Shown in pieces: positions 44,001 to 56,200 of a stretch of 64,000 nt of DNA; position 1 is the stretch's first letter; the number at the start of each line of letters is the position of its first letter. A program made the position numbers and the translations under genes. Under the pieces are notes generated by a model that had not been told where the DNA came from, made no database searches, and saw only the letters and a program-made list of their open reading frames with translations. The stretch comes from Turbatrix aceti (taxonomy: Eukaryota > Nematoda > Chromadorea > Rhabditida > Panagrolaimidae): positions 6,448,001 through 6,512,000 of the forward strand of contig OZ017766.1 in the NCBI GenBank assembly GCA_963969345.1. Reading direction: 5' to 3'.

Positions 44001-46943
44001 CTGATTCACGGCTAATGTCATTGGTGTGAGGTCAGGTCTGAACGTAAACAAATAAATTCATTTCTCTAGAAAAAGCATGCTTTCGTTGGTGCGCACAAGC
44101 CTTGAGGGCCTTTGGTACGTTAAATACACCTGTACAACTTTTTTCTATAATAATTACCGTAAACTAAGAATTGTTGGCACCTGTCGGTGTTTGACCATTT
44201 TCTTATAAATTTGTAAAATCAGATTGAATTGATCTTACAAAAAAAATTGTTTCCTTGTCGTCTGCAAACACCTAAAATCGTGTTTTTGCTATTTTTGACA
44301 ATGTTTGGCACGTTGTAACTAAAAAACTACGGTATTTCCAAAGCTGATGGTACATATGTGATGGCGAGGTGATTTTTGATGGAGAATTCGATAAAAATAT
44401 AAAAATATTGAGTTATGACTTTTTAAAATGCCGAAAACCTCATTTAAAAAATGTTCACAATGGCAACATTTTTTTCGGCATTTTTCAAGTTGATAACCCT
44501 ACTTTTTTATATTTTTTTCAGATTCTTCATCAAAAACTACGTCGATCAATACATATGTACCCCGGATTTTGGAAATGCCGTAGTTTTTTAGCCACAACGT
44601 GCCAAAAATCGTCAAAAATGGCAAAAACGAGATTTCGGGCAATCATAACTCTGCTACAAAACATTTCACAGTTTCATGAACAAATATTTTCAAAAATTAG
44701 CTAAAACTAGTTTTTGACTTCCACAAGGAAGCATTTTTTTTGGAAGTTGTCAATTCAATCTTGAGCCAACCCATACATGATTGACGACACCTGTAATTCC
44801 GTTGTTTTTTTGTCCGTCATCTTCCGTCTTCATGAAACCAGTTTGTTTCACAGAGTCAAAAGTATAACGTTTGAGTACATATGTATCAGTGTTCAAAAAA
44901 AACTTACACGCGATTGGGTTGGAAATTCATATTCATGTTTTCATTTTTATATTCATGACGTGTACGTTTTTTTCCCCTGTAAAACAAGCTTTTACATTTC
45001 AGAATCGCCGGCGGGATCGGACATCGCCTACTTCGTCCGCGATGGCACTAGACTTTCCCCAGGGTCGCCGTCTGACGGCAATTCGCGTCGTCTTCGAGGT
45101 CATCGTTCTCTTCGGCGTCGTTTTTCTGGTTCGTCAGCTGATTAACATGCGTGGACCTCCTGTACGGGGATTCTTCTGCAACGATGATTCCATTCGGGTT
45201 GACAGACTCGAGGAAATCGTTACGACCGGTGAACTTTTTGCGTACCTGTTCTTTAGTTACGCAATTATTGTTACTATGGTCGAACTCTACAGATTGTTGG
45301 TCGTCGATCCTAATGTTCATTTCTCAGAACACGAAGTTGGACGCCCCAAGGCATGGCGATTGTTTGTTCGATTGATGGTTTTTTACGGTTATTATCTGGT
45401 GAGTTACGCGCGTAAAAAATATTCCACTCGAGACCACGCAAAAGATATTCCTGTCGAGACCGGACAAAAATTCCATTCGAGACCAGGAGAAAAAGTTCTA
45501 TTCGACACCGCGCCAAAAAATCCACTCGAGACCACGCAAAGGATATTCCTCTCGAGACAGCACAAAAAATTCCATTCGAGACCGCGCAAAAAAAATCCCC
45601 TCGGGACCGCGACAAAAAATCCACTCGAGATCGAAAAAATAATCCATTCGAATTCCCCCGAAAAAAATCCACTCGAGACCACGCAAAACGCAGTGTTCAA
45701 AAAATACCGTAATAAAATCGTATATTTTTTAGATCGCGATTGGAATCAACGAACTTCTTACCACGACAGCCAAGAATACGGTAGGTCGTCTTCGACCGTA
45801 CTTCATATCTGTCTGCGTGCCAAACGTCAACCTGACGGCGTGCTACGCTTCGGCTGACTACATCTCGGTCTACAACTGCACAGGTTCCAACCCATCCGCC
45901 ATCCACCAGGCCCGACTATCCTTCTTCTCCGGGCATTCGTCGTACTCGATGCTTGCATCTGTCTACGGTGCCCTCTACCTACACGCGAGATTTGCAAACA
46001 CGATTAAGCCGATGGTCATTGTACCCCTCGCTCAGGGACTCCTCATTGCGACCGGATTTTTCATTTCTATGTCTCGTGTCGTCGATCATAATCATCATCC
46101 GACGGATGTCGTCGTTGGCATGACCGTTGGCACGCTTGTTGCTTTCTTTGTGGTGAGTTTTTTGGGTTAAATGTGTTGTACCTTAATTGCAATATTATTG
46201 GGATCGTAACCTGATTGGTGAATGGTCCCGAGCGGAAAATGCTTTTCAGTCCTTTTTTACTGTATTTTCAGTTTTTTTTTGCAAAAATTTTCAGTTTTTT
46301 TGTTTGATTTATACTTTTTTTACTAAAACAAGATTCGAATAGTGCTTGAAGGATGGTCCCAAACGGAAAATAATTTTTAGGCCCGTTTCACTGTATTTTT
46401 TATTTCTTACCAAAAATTTTCAGTTTTTTTGCTACTTTGTATTTTTTTTACAAAAAAATGGTTATTTCATGGTCCCAAGTGGAAAATAATTTTTTGGCTT
46501 TTTTGAACTGTATTTTGAAGTTTTTTACCTAAAAATAGTGTTTCTTTGCCATATTTTGTACTTTTTTCCAAAAACAGGGTTTTACTGTTCATAAAATGTC
46601 CTATTAACGCATTGCTTGTTTTATACCCCAAAAAATCACGTTTTCAAAGTTCCATTTAACTAACAAATGAGGATCGTAAATATTATTTATTTTGTTTCTC
46701 CTATTTTAGGCCACATACATTGCGAGGCTCTTTGACGACCCCTACTCGTCATCATCGTCATCGTCCGCTGAATCCTACAAATCCACAGGTACGCGTACGC
46801 TGCGGTAATCCGTCCTGTTATTTTTAATATTTATCTATAACGGATCGATTCAATTTCATTGAATTCAATTTTTGTGTTGTGTTTTAGGAGCTGCATCGAC
46901 GACAACAACCTCTCCAACAACGACCCTACCCAGTACGGCTTAA
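41025..46943 (+). CDS. PAP2 lipid phosphate phosphatase, copy 1
   Basis: Exons 41025-41126, 45003-45398, 45733-46152, 46710-46788 and 46888-46943 give 350 residues. The first intron is 3.9 kb. If the far exon is not used, translation can start at 45042 (MALDFPQGRR). The phosphatase motifs are complete: C1 KNTVGRLRP, C2 FSGHSS, and C3 SRVVDHNHHPTD with the catalytic histidine and aspartate. About six hydrophobic segments fit an LPP1-3-like integral membrane enzyme that dephosphorylates lipids such as phosphatidate and sphingosine-1-phosphate. The C-terminus is Ser/Thr-rich (SSSSSSSSAES and TTTTSPTTT). The next gene, a paralogue, starts 258 bp downstream. Confidence 0.87.
43600..43662. repeat. 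Strong hairpin plus palindrome in PAP2 intron
   Basis: CCCCCCCTAGACACTTAC (43600-43617) pairs perfectly with GTAAGTGTCTAGGGGGGG (43630-43647) over a 12-base loop. It is directly followed by the 16-bp palindrome GACAGGTATACCTGTC (43647-43662). Confidence 0.85.
44175..44800. mobile_element. Foldback element in PAP2 intron
   Basis: Arms around 44290-44480 and 44460-44640 mirror each other, sharing GGCACGTTGT, CTAAAAAACTACGG and AATGCCGAAAA. The outer parts match weakly (AGATTGAATTGA). CACCTGT occurs in the same orientation at both ends and may be a target duplication. The core resembles the TA-flanked element at 58878-59328. Confidence 0.6.
45407..45700. repeat. CCACTCGAGACC... intronic tandem repeats
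   Basis: About ten loose repeats of TCCACTCGAGACCACGCAAAAAA, period about 25-35 bp, fill the intron between exons 2 and 3 of the PAP2 gene. Related TTTGAGACC repeats occur at 43155-43300. Confidence 0.75.
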
Positions 46944-47200
46944 CGCAACGCAACGCAACACGAGTACACGTACGTGTTGTTCTGCGTGGTTCTACCGACA
47001 TGGTAGAAGCTGCTGGATGAACAATTCATCATCTACACAAGCTTGATCCCTCAAATTGGCGACATACATACTTTACTTGTACTTTTCTTTCTTTGTTTTC
47101 AAAAAAACAATTTTTTTCGTTGAATGTTTTTTTTTGTGGATAAAATGTTTTTTACGTTCGTTCGCGTTTGTCATCTTTTTCTGTAGTTTTACAGTAGAAA

Positions 47201-48611
47201 ATGATCCGAAGATGCATGTCAAGCAGACTCCCGATCGTGAGATACGTCGTCGAAGGCGTCCTCCTTCACTATCTCGTTTTTGCGACGGAATTTCTGTTCA
47301 ATACATACGGTGTTACGATCAATGGATTCTACTGTGATGACATGTCCATTCGTTTTGAGAAGAAAGACGACATCATCAACGTCGTCGTGCTGAGATCTTT
47401 TGTCTACTTTCCGATGGCCATTGTCGTCGGCATCGTCGAAGGCTATCGGCTGATTTACATTGATAGAAATGATTTTGCATTTACACCCTTGGAACACGGA
47501 TACGGTATGAAAATGAGATGGACTATTCGGTTTTTTGCGATTTATGGTTATTATACGGTTCGTTGGCTTTAAAAATTCAAAAAAAAATTTTGGTACTCGA
47601 ACCAAAAATCGGTCGGGTACTCGAAGAGATAATTTTTGGCTCCGGTTCTGGGTATTTGAAAACATGATTTTCGGTTCCGGTTTTGCGTATAAAAATGAGT
47701 CAAAACAAATTTTCAGTTTTTGAATACTTTTGACACGAAAATCCTCAAAAAAATTTTTTTTCTGGTTCCGGTTCGGTTTTTCGGTTTCGATCGAGGTTCC
47801 AGAAAAACCAATTTTCCTGTACGGTTCCGAAGAATTTCGAGTACCCGAAAAAAATTTTTAAAACCGACTTTTTTTGTGACCATTTTTTCTACAGGTAACC
47901 CACAATCTCGTCCAGCAAACGACATCCCTGGTAAAAACGCTGGCAGGACGCCTTCGACCCCACTTTATCGAAGTCTGCAATCCGGCAATCAACCTCGAAG
48001 CCTGTCACGTAATGGGAACGTATATCAACAACTACACGTGTCTCAACACGAATGAATCCGAAGTCATGGAAGCAAGATTGAGCTTTTGGTCCGGGCATTC
48101 GGCACTCATCTTCTGCGCGATGACGTACGTCATCCTCTACCTGCAATCCCGACTTGCAGGCGCGTGTTCGAGTGCCATCGCCGTTCCTGTCCTACAAACA
48201 TTTTTTCTGTGTATCGCGCTTTTTGTTTCCCTCTCAAGAATCATCGACAACCACCATCACATCACGGATGTCATCGCTGGAGCACTTTTTGCCGTCATTT
48301 CCACCACTCTGATGGGTATCTTTGTTGGAAATGTCATTGGTCGAAAGTCAGTTGCCTACGAATCAACCGTTGCTGTGGATCTCGATGCCGAGGTCATCGA
48401 AAATAGTAACAATATCGATGCAGCGACGCCGAAATCCACCAGAAAGCAGTCCAGGGAGTATTATCACCGGAAAGCCAGCCACGTGCACTACATTGCAAAT
48501 AACGTTGTTACACCGGCACACGCCCACCACTCGCGTCCAAACACGAGGAGAGGGTCTACGATATCCGTTATCGTAATGCCAGATGATGACATGTCTCAGA
48601 CTGCGTTGTGA
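47201..48611 (+). CDS. PAP2 lipid phosphate phosphatase, copy 2
   Basis: Exons 47201-47557 and 47895-48611 encode 357 residues. Motifs are complete: C1 KTLAGRLRP, C2 FWSGHSA, C3 SRIIDNHHHITD. Six hydrophobic segments fit an LPP. The lumenal loop between C1 and C2 has NNYTC, a glycosylation site. The C-terminal tail of about 95 residues is His-, Ser- and Arg-rich (SREYYHRKASHVHY) and unlike that of copy 1. The start codon follows a TTTTACAG acceptor-like sequence by five bases, 258 bp after the stop of copy 1, the arrangement expected for the downstream gene of a trans-spliced operon. The intron contains GGTTCCGGTTCGG-type repeats. Confidence 0.88.
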
Positions 48612-48627
48612 TTTTTTACGTTTTGAA

Positions 48628-48633
48628 AATAAA
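48628..48633 (+). terminator. Polyadenylation signal of PAP2 copy 2
   Basis: AATAAA lies 17 bases after the stop codon. It is a canonical hexamer in a plausible place. Confidence 0.55.
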
Positions 48634-49229
48634 AAAAAAGCATGGCTGATACATAATTACCGATTGGCATCTAGGTTATTTTTAGGCACGTACGCATAAA
48701 AATAATTCGATCGGCCTACGGTATACGAATTTTGAAACCTGCCGAAAAAACCGAAAAAATCAAATAATTTTTTTTTTCATTTTTTTGTTTAAAATCAAAT
48801 TTTGTTCTATTAAATATTTTACATTCCTGCGAACATCTTTTAAAAACAAAAGTTATTCAGCATTTGGTCAAATTTTGTAGTTTTACACCAAAAACAATCA
48901 ATTTTGTTAATTTTCCAATATTTTCGGTTTTGAATACTTTTGCAGTACATTTTTTATTCATTGCCAAAAAAAATTGAATACCAGCAACAATAGTTTATCA
49001 TCTCAATTCTTTTTCGTTAAATAATAGATAGTAGGTATAAAAAACGTTAAAATGACATTCAGAGCTACAAACGATGACGACGACGACGACGGCACGCACA
49101 CCTTTGTGGTGGATGAGGATGATGCTAGCTAGTTAGGGTTGTGGTTATTAGAGATTATTACAACAGAGAGGGAGGGTTAACCGGCTTGAGTTATGAATTG
49201 TCTGGGGCAGGCAGCGTTGATTCATTTTT
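48634..49229. other. Convergent spacer, no gene
   Basis: AT-rich 3' flanks of the PAP2 gene (plus) and the transporter gene (minus). There is a short GAC repeat at 49075-49090. Confidence 0.45.
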
Positions 49230-50768
49230 TCATGGCAAAAGTCGTTCCTTTTCGACGGGTTTGGCGATTATCGATCTCGTAATCGGAGACTTCTTCCTGC
49301 GAAAAGTCACGTACGTATACAGAATAGACCCTGCTACGCTGATGTTGACGCCAAGGAAATTGACCCACTGGAAGACGTAATCCCCCGACGAAAACATGCC
49401 AACGTATGTGACAAATAAATTTTTGATTGGACCGACGCATGTCGTTGTCAGTGCTGAGTTGTAATGGGTGCATTGGATGAGTGCAAAGTTTAGGATAAAC
49501 CCGCAGACAGCCGAGAGAAGAAAGCACAGTACGACGGGAACCGTGAGGCCCTCGTTGACGATGAAGTCGGCGACGCGATCGTTTTCGCCGAGCGTATACG
49601 CGAGGATCAGGAGGGGACCGAGCATGAAGAGGCTGTTGTAGTACATGAGGCCCCACTTGCCGAGCTCCTTCGCGTCCAGCTTCTTTTTCACGAGTACGCC
49701 AGACGTTGCTGTGCACACGTTGTTCACCATGATCAGGGAGTAGCCGTAGAGGTCAAATGCGAGGTCGTAGCTGGAAAAAAAGAAAAGTTGGAATCATGCC
49801 AAAAATGGTCAAAAAAAATGCAGAAACGCTTATTTGGAAATTTTCGCGGTGAAACCCAAATTATATTTCCAGCACGAAAACTAGAAAAAAACTAGCAAAA
49901 AATGCCACTTTTCGAATTTCAAAAATTTGTTGCGGTAGAAAACAAAATTTTTTCCTACCACGAAAATTACGGTATTTTTTTACATTTTACAAATTGCAAA
50001 ACTTGCCTTTAAAATTTCAGGTGCAAATTTGCCAAAAATCTATTAAAAAATGCAAAAAACGCTTTTTCAAAAGTTTTCGCGATGGGACCCAAAAATTTTC
50101 CCACACCGAAAATTACGGTATTTTCGATTTTTTACAGATTCGCAAACAAAATCAGGTTTTTCATTTAAAAAATCAAAAAAATCTGAATGTTTTGAATTAT
50201 TTTGTAAAAAAAATATTTGAAACACGCATCAGAAAAAAAAGAAGAAAAACTCACAGCGCGGCAACAAAAGACCCAAAAATAATGAGAAAAACGCTGCATC
50301 TAACGGAAAACGACGGCTTGGATCCGAGTATTCCCCATTCCAGAAGCATGGTCATGAGGATGGAAAACCTCCTCAATACGGTGAACATTGGTAGATTCGT
50401 CTTCTGCGTGCCTCCGAGGCCACTGACGAGGTTGAAGACAAAAAACAGGGGAAGTGGAAAAATCTAAAATTATAATTTAAAAAAAAATTACCAAAAAAAA
50501 CAAACTCAAAACTCACCTTGTGGGGTATGGAACGATCAAGGCGTGGAAAATTGACAATTTTCAAGTACCTCGCAATTCCGAGGATCAGGATAGTCGCAAA
50601 CATCTGTCCGATGCCAACCCAGACAAAAGACGGAAACCGTAGATTTGTGAGGAGAATTTTGTTAACAAAGACAATTAGTATCGACGCAAAGCCGTAGAAT
50701 ACGGCAGATGCCACCCGGTAGAATACGCTCGGCGCATTATCCTCCGGCGTCGACGATGCGGCGGTCAT
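49230..50768 (-). CDS. SLC35D: SLC35D-type nucleotide-sugar transporter
   Basis: Exons 50768-50517, 50463-50255 and 49770-49230 encode 333 residues, all phases consistent. Landmarks of the SLC35D/SQV-7 group are present: FYGFASILIVFVNKILLTNLRF is represented by the VNKILLTNLRFPSF segment, GIGQM follows, and GGTQKTNLPMFTVLRRFS marks the middle. About ten membrane segments are expected. Members carry UDP-glucuronate, UDP-GalNAc, UDP-GlcNAc and related sugars into the Golgi or ER, supplying donors to glycosyltransferases such as those in the left half of this window. The C-terminus (KPVEKERLLP) is cytosolic. The nearest relatives cannot be ranked by eye. Confidence 0.9.
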
Positions 50769-50852
50769 CTGACGCGTCTAAAAATTGGGAAAAGGGGGAT
50801 TACGAATTCTACAGGATGTAGGATGTCCCGACACGAAAATGAGCATACGTTG

Positions 50853-51235
50853 TTTTGCGAGTGTGTGAAAGTGTTACATATTCAAAGGCAGATTTCGGCA
50901 TTCAAATATTTTTCTTTTGTTTCGGCATTTTGCTATAACATTGAGGATAGACCAATATTTTCAACGCATTTTCAGCAGCATTGATAGCGTAAAATCCAAC
51001 TTCGCTGCAAGCACGCAAAGTGAGCAGATTGAAAAAAGGCATTTTCAAAATTTTCAATCTTTGCTAACTTTGCAAGCTTGCAGCAAAGTTGGATTTTACG
51101 CTATCGATGCAGCTGAAAATGCGTTGAAAAGCTTGATCTGTCCTCAATGTTATAGCAAAATGCCGAAACAAAAGAAAAATATTTGAATGCCGAAACCTGC
51201 CGCTGAATATATAACACTTTCACACACTCGCAAAA
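50853..51235. mobile_element. 383-bp foldback MITE
   Basis: TTTTGCGAGTGTGTGAAAGTG at the left is mirrored at the right. The arms (about 170 bp) continue with TTTCGGCATTCAAATATTTTTC and ATAGCGTAAAATCCAACTT. No coding frame. The target duplication is not clear. Confidence 0.8.
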
Positions 51236-53217
51236 TAATCCATCGCAACCCCACGTTTTTTTGTGTGTACATAAACGCATTTTATTCAAAGGTGGGAAAA
51301 ATGGGAAATCAGTCGATAAAATTGTTCACAAATATGGGAGTGAACGTAAAATCACATTGATAAGCGTGCATATTTTTTGCCTGGAGAAAGAACAATTTTT
51401 TATTATCAAAAACGGCAAAAAAAATATGCAACAAAAAATATATTTTACGCCATTTTTTTCATTAAAAAAAAATATTGGTAGTCGGATTCAAAAATTTTTC
51501 TACAGTTTTTTCGAGAAAAAACAAGGATAACAAGGATAAATGTGCTTTTTTCATTTACTTGATATCAAAAACTGCAAAAAAAACAAACGACATTTGTTAT
51601 GTTCGGAAACATTTTTTTGATTTCAAAAATTTTCGCGGCGGGACATTAAATTTTTTCCATAACGAAAATTACGTTTTTTTTAACTTTTTACAAATTTTTT
51701 AATAAAAACTGTTTTTTTTCATAAAAAAATAAACAATTGTTAAAATCATTCCGCGAGAAAAAAAATGACTGATAAATATGCTGCGTTCCTTTTTTTATGG
51801 GAATTTCTTTTTGTTGCATTCGTTGTCGAAAATGATGAATGCATAATCAATGAAAACGGTACACAAAAGAAACAATAGCACTATGCAAGGTGAATCACCT
51901 GCGCTGTACATTTTTTTGATAGAAAACCAAACAATTGGTTGATTGAAAAAAAATTATTTATTATTGCAATAAAAATTTTTTTGTAGGAGAATTTGTAAAA
52001 CAGAAAAAATTCAAATAGATTTTTGTCCAAAGTTCGGTCACATCTTTTTCCCTCCAAAAATGCCATTCCTTCTCCGGATCCCACAAATCAGGTAAGCACA
52101 TACATAAGTCAGGTAAGTATTGAACAATGGCATGGTAACCACAAAATCCACCACGGTCTCTCTCCGCTCCGCTCCGCTTGCACCCAGATCAACCTGCGAG
52201 GGGCTGACTGACTGACCGACCGACCGGCTTTTCTTGCCTTGCCGGTCGTCGGTCGGTCCGCGCACCCCAGCCACGCCTGTCAACCAGGAAAGCAGACAGA
52301 CGCAGGCCGCGCATGCATGCTCGTCTGGAATTTTTTTCTTTTTTTCCATTGATGATACTTTTTTATTCCTGTGATGATAAAAAAAACAAGGATTGTACAA
52401 AAACAATGTAAAATATGTATGTATGAGTTTGGCGACACATCAAAGAGGGCACGGCGAAAAAAAAAGAGGTAACATTTTTTTCTGTGTGTCAAGGCTGCTA
52501 ATTTCTATTTATGGCTCATTTGCGTGGGGGGACGGGAAAATGGTTACTTTATAATACATCTCAACTGGGCAGGGAAAATAAAAAAACAACCCGAATGAAT
52601 GACAAAAAAACAAAGACAGAAATCAAACAAATTGATAAAAAAAATATTCTTTGAGCGTAAAAAAATTAAAATCTGAATTTATTTACAAAAGTAAAGTTTC
52701 TTTCCGATTTGAGCCTAAAAATTCACAAAATAAAAATTTTTTTCGTCAAAACAAAAATATTCAGCCTGAAAATACATTCAAAACGAATTTTTTGTTGCGC
52801 CAAAAAAATTTTTGAGAGTAAAAATTTATTTAAAAAAATTTTCTTAGCGGCAGAAAAAAATACTGTGTTTAATCAGACAACCGCCTGGTAAGAGCTACTG
52901 GTTTTCCGGATATCCTAACAACGAAACACAACTCGTGAGTCAATAAATTTGCGCATAAGAGAGGGAGGAAGAAACGCCTTTTACGAAGCTCTACGTGCTG
53001 GTTTGAGTGCGTAAACGCAAAAAGGAAACAAAGGAGAGAAAATCAAATCAAATCCAGTCAAAAGCAAATGAGTGAGATGTTGACTCCGATAAAAGCCATG
53101 AGAGAGACAGACGACGCATATGCCAAAAGCAGAAACAGAGAAAAGATCAAGATAATGAATCCTACCTGCCTGCGAGATATGCATCGAAATCAACGACGAC
53201 AACGGTCAGTCAGTGAG
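51236..53217. other. 2-kb spacer with a small hairpin
   Basis: No gene was found between the transporter start and the DENND5 stop, apart from AT-rich DNA. 52140-52310 is GC-rich and contains a hairpin at 52214-52257, where GACCGACCGACCGGC pairs imperfectly with GCCGGTCGTCGGTCGGTC. It is probably part of the transporter's upstream region. Confidence 0.45.
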
Positions 53218-56200
53218 TCAGTAGACCACGTTGATTCCGTATGTCAAAGATTTTTCGAGTACAAAGTTAAATTCGTTAAGGGATTCTAACAATTTTGAGA
53301 GATATTCCGTATGCGTTGGCTGACGGACAAATGCATCGTCGCTGTACAACTTGGCCGTTATGGGAGTCGATACGATGAGTGGCAATAAACTTACGAGGAT
53401 GTGATCGCTGGAAAAAAAAAATATGTGTGTGTGGCAGGGCAAAAAAGAGGGGAAATGGACAATTGTGCGTGTCCACAATCATCGAGACAATTTTTATCCC
53501 GTCCTGTGTAAACATTACGAGTCAAAAAAAAAAGTTCCAAAAATGTTATGTATTATATTTATTTGAATACTAATAAGCCCAAATTTGGGAAAAAAAACGT
53601 GTTTGTGTAAAAAAAATGTCGTAGCCACGCATGCATCATAATTCCCCGAATTATGTGTTTCCAGTGCATTTGAACCCCCATTAAAAATCCACGTATACAA
53701 AAATGTGTGATAACTAATCCGTGGCCCCGAACTAAATACTAAAAATAAAAATAAAAAATCACAGGCCCGAAAAAAAATTATTTTTACCACTCCCGACAAT
53801 AATTTTTTTTTTTTAAATCAAAAAACAAAAAAAAAACTCACCGAAGAGTAAGCAAAATAAATACATGAAATTTGCCTTCTTTTCCGACGGCACTGTTGTC
53901 ACGAATGCGTCTTACAAGTTGGTACGCAAAAAATATAAGTGATCGATGCTCTTTGGTAACCTTGTGAGACTCGCCATTCTTGAAGAAATTTACAAACCAC
54001 GTAAAAACCGCATCTAAAAAAAGGTATAAAAAAATACTGTCTGCCTGGAAAAAAAGGAACAATGGCCCTATTTGTTTGTTTTCTGTTGACATTTTTTATT
54101 TTATTTTTTCCCAGCAAATAAATTCAATGCAGTACAATGTAATGCGCAAGAGCGTTAGCGTTTGTTTTATCGATTTTGAGACAGCGCAGAAAACAGTGAA
54201 ATTGAATGAGGAAGAGAAAAAGGCTTTCTCAGCGGTTTCCATCTGTTTTGGCACCGCATGCTTTTTTCTGACATTGGGAGAAAAAGAGACGCGCGCGCGC
54301 GTCAAAAGAGGCATTTACAAAAAAAGGCCCTGAAGCTAATTTTTGTTTGTTATGCTAACGGTCACTTGGGTAGGCTTAGGCATGTCCCAAAGATTGTTTT
54401 AAGCCACTCGCGGCATTTCTCGGATAATTTTGCGCTGTGCTACAGGCGTTAAAAAAACACGAAACTTTCAAGTGCCGTAACTCACCAAAATGTCTGGGAA
54501 TTTTAAAAAGTTTTCAATAGCGGGATTCCTTATGTCAAGAAGAATCAGTGTGCACAATATGGGGCCCTGGATCGCAGCCGTTTTGGAGATTCATAAAAAA
54601 GAACGATTCTGCGCTAAAAAATGCGCACGCGCATTGCATATTTTGTGGTTCGTTTCGTCTGCTGCACTATGCGCCCATGGTTCTGACACGAAAACGTTTT
54701 CTGGCGTATTTTTTAGAAATTTACATATCCAATGTGTCTAAATGTGAGAAACAAGTAGTATTTTGGGGGTTATCGATGATGGCGGATTTAACGGTGCTAT
54801 CAAAAATTTTATATTCGATCAATAAATAGCAAAACAGAAATTGTATTTTTTGCATTTATTAGCGAAAATCACAATAAATTAGCTTATCGTAATCAGCGGT
54901 ATCGAAAACCCCGGTGTGGAAAAAATGAGCAAATTCGGTGCATGAAATAAAAAATAATTTCAATTCCAAATTTTTTTTCATACAAAAAGTGCGCGCTGAA
55001 GCATTTCAGTCGAAGGAGAACACAGTGCGCGCATGCAAATGCGCGTAGTGTGTTGCCTTCGGAAGCTTCGTGCCAAGCCGGTTAACCATTGTTATATATG
55101 AACTTTGGCATAGTGATCAAGTTCATCTTGAACTTTGCAATGAACTTTGCCCGGTAAAAAAATATTAATTTTGAACCGTGAAAATTAATTATTACTATTA
55201 ATTTTTAATTCGAAATAACTTCTTATTTCATGAACAGAATTTTTTTGTTTTTTGCTTCCGGGGGTTTTCAAGGCCGTAGAACACGATGCAATAATTTATT
55301 GTGACTTCGGCTAATAATTTCGTGAGTTACAGTAATTTTTACCTCAAATTATCGATTTATCGATCGAATTTTGATTTTTTGATGGCACCATTAAATCTGC
55401 CGTAGCCGATTACCTCCAGAACCATCTTTATGTCCAAAATATATCTACTCTGTGCATGTGAAAATAGCGAAAAAAAAGTTTTCGTGTCAAAACCATGGGC
55501 GCATAGTGTGCTGTTCCCTTCAGGGTTCCTACAGCGAATAAATTTCAGCGAAAAGTCAGAATCTCAAAAAGGATCTGAATTTTTTATGGCTTCTGATTCC
55601 TTTGTTTTTTATTTATTTCTGTCTTGTTTTGATTAAGGGCATGATTATTAACAATATTTCATATATTTTTCAAAATGTGCGCATTTTTTAGCGCAGAATC
55701 GTTCTTTTTTATGAATCTCCAAAACGGCTGCGATCCAGGGCCCCATATTGTGCACACTGATTCTTCTTGACATAAGGAATCCCGCTATTGAAAACTTTTT
55801 AAAATTCCCAGACATTTTGGTGAGTTACGGCACTTGAAAGTTTCGTGTTTTTTTAACGCCTGTAGCACAGCGCAAAATTATCCGAGAAATGCCGCGAGTG
55901 GCTTAAAACAATCTTTGGGACATGCCTAAGCCTACCCAAGTGACCGTTAGCATAACAAACAAAAATTAGCTTCAGGGCCTTTTTTTGTAAATGCCTCCCT
56001 TCAAAAATGCGCGCGCGCGCTCCACTGTCAAAAAACAAGGGGAAAGTAAATGCGGTGATTTTGGCATAAACAAATAATTCTCCAGCGCCGAGAAATAAAT
56101 ATAACAATACAATAATGCAATTTTACAGGAAAAAAAAGATCATTGTGCAAAAAAAAAGATCACCTTCTGCAACCAAAATAAATTTTTTTTTCGGACCAAA

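Noticed and set aside
54258..56107. Matching open frames on opposite strands encoding the same 40-residue peptide
   Set aside because: They are the two arms of a foldback element read in opposite directions, inside a DENND5 intron. There is no start context or domain.
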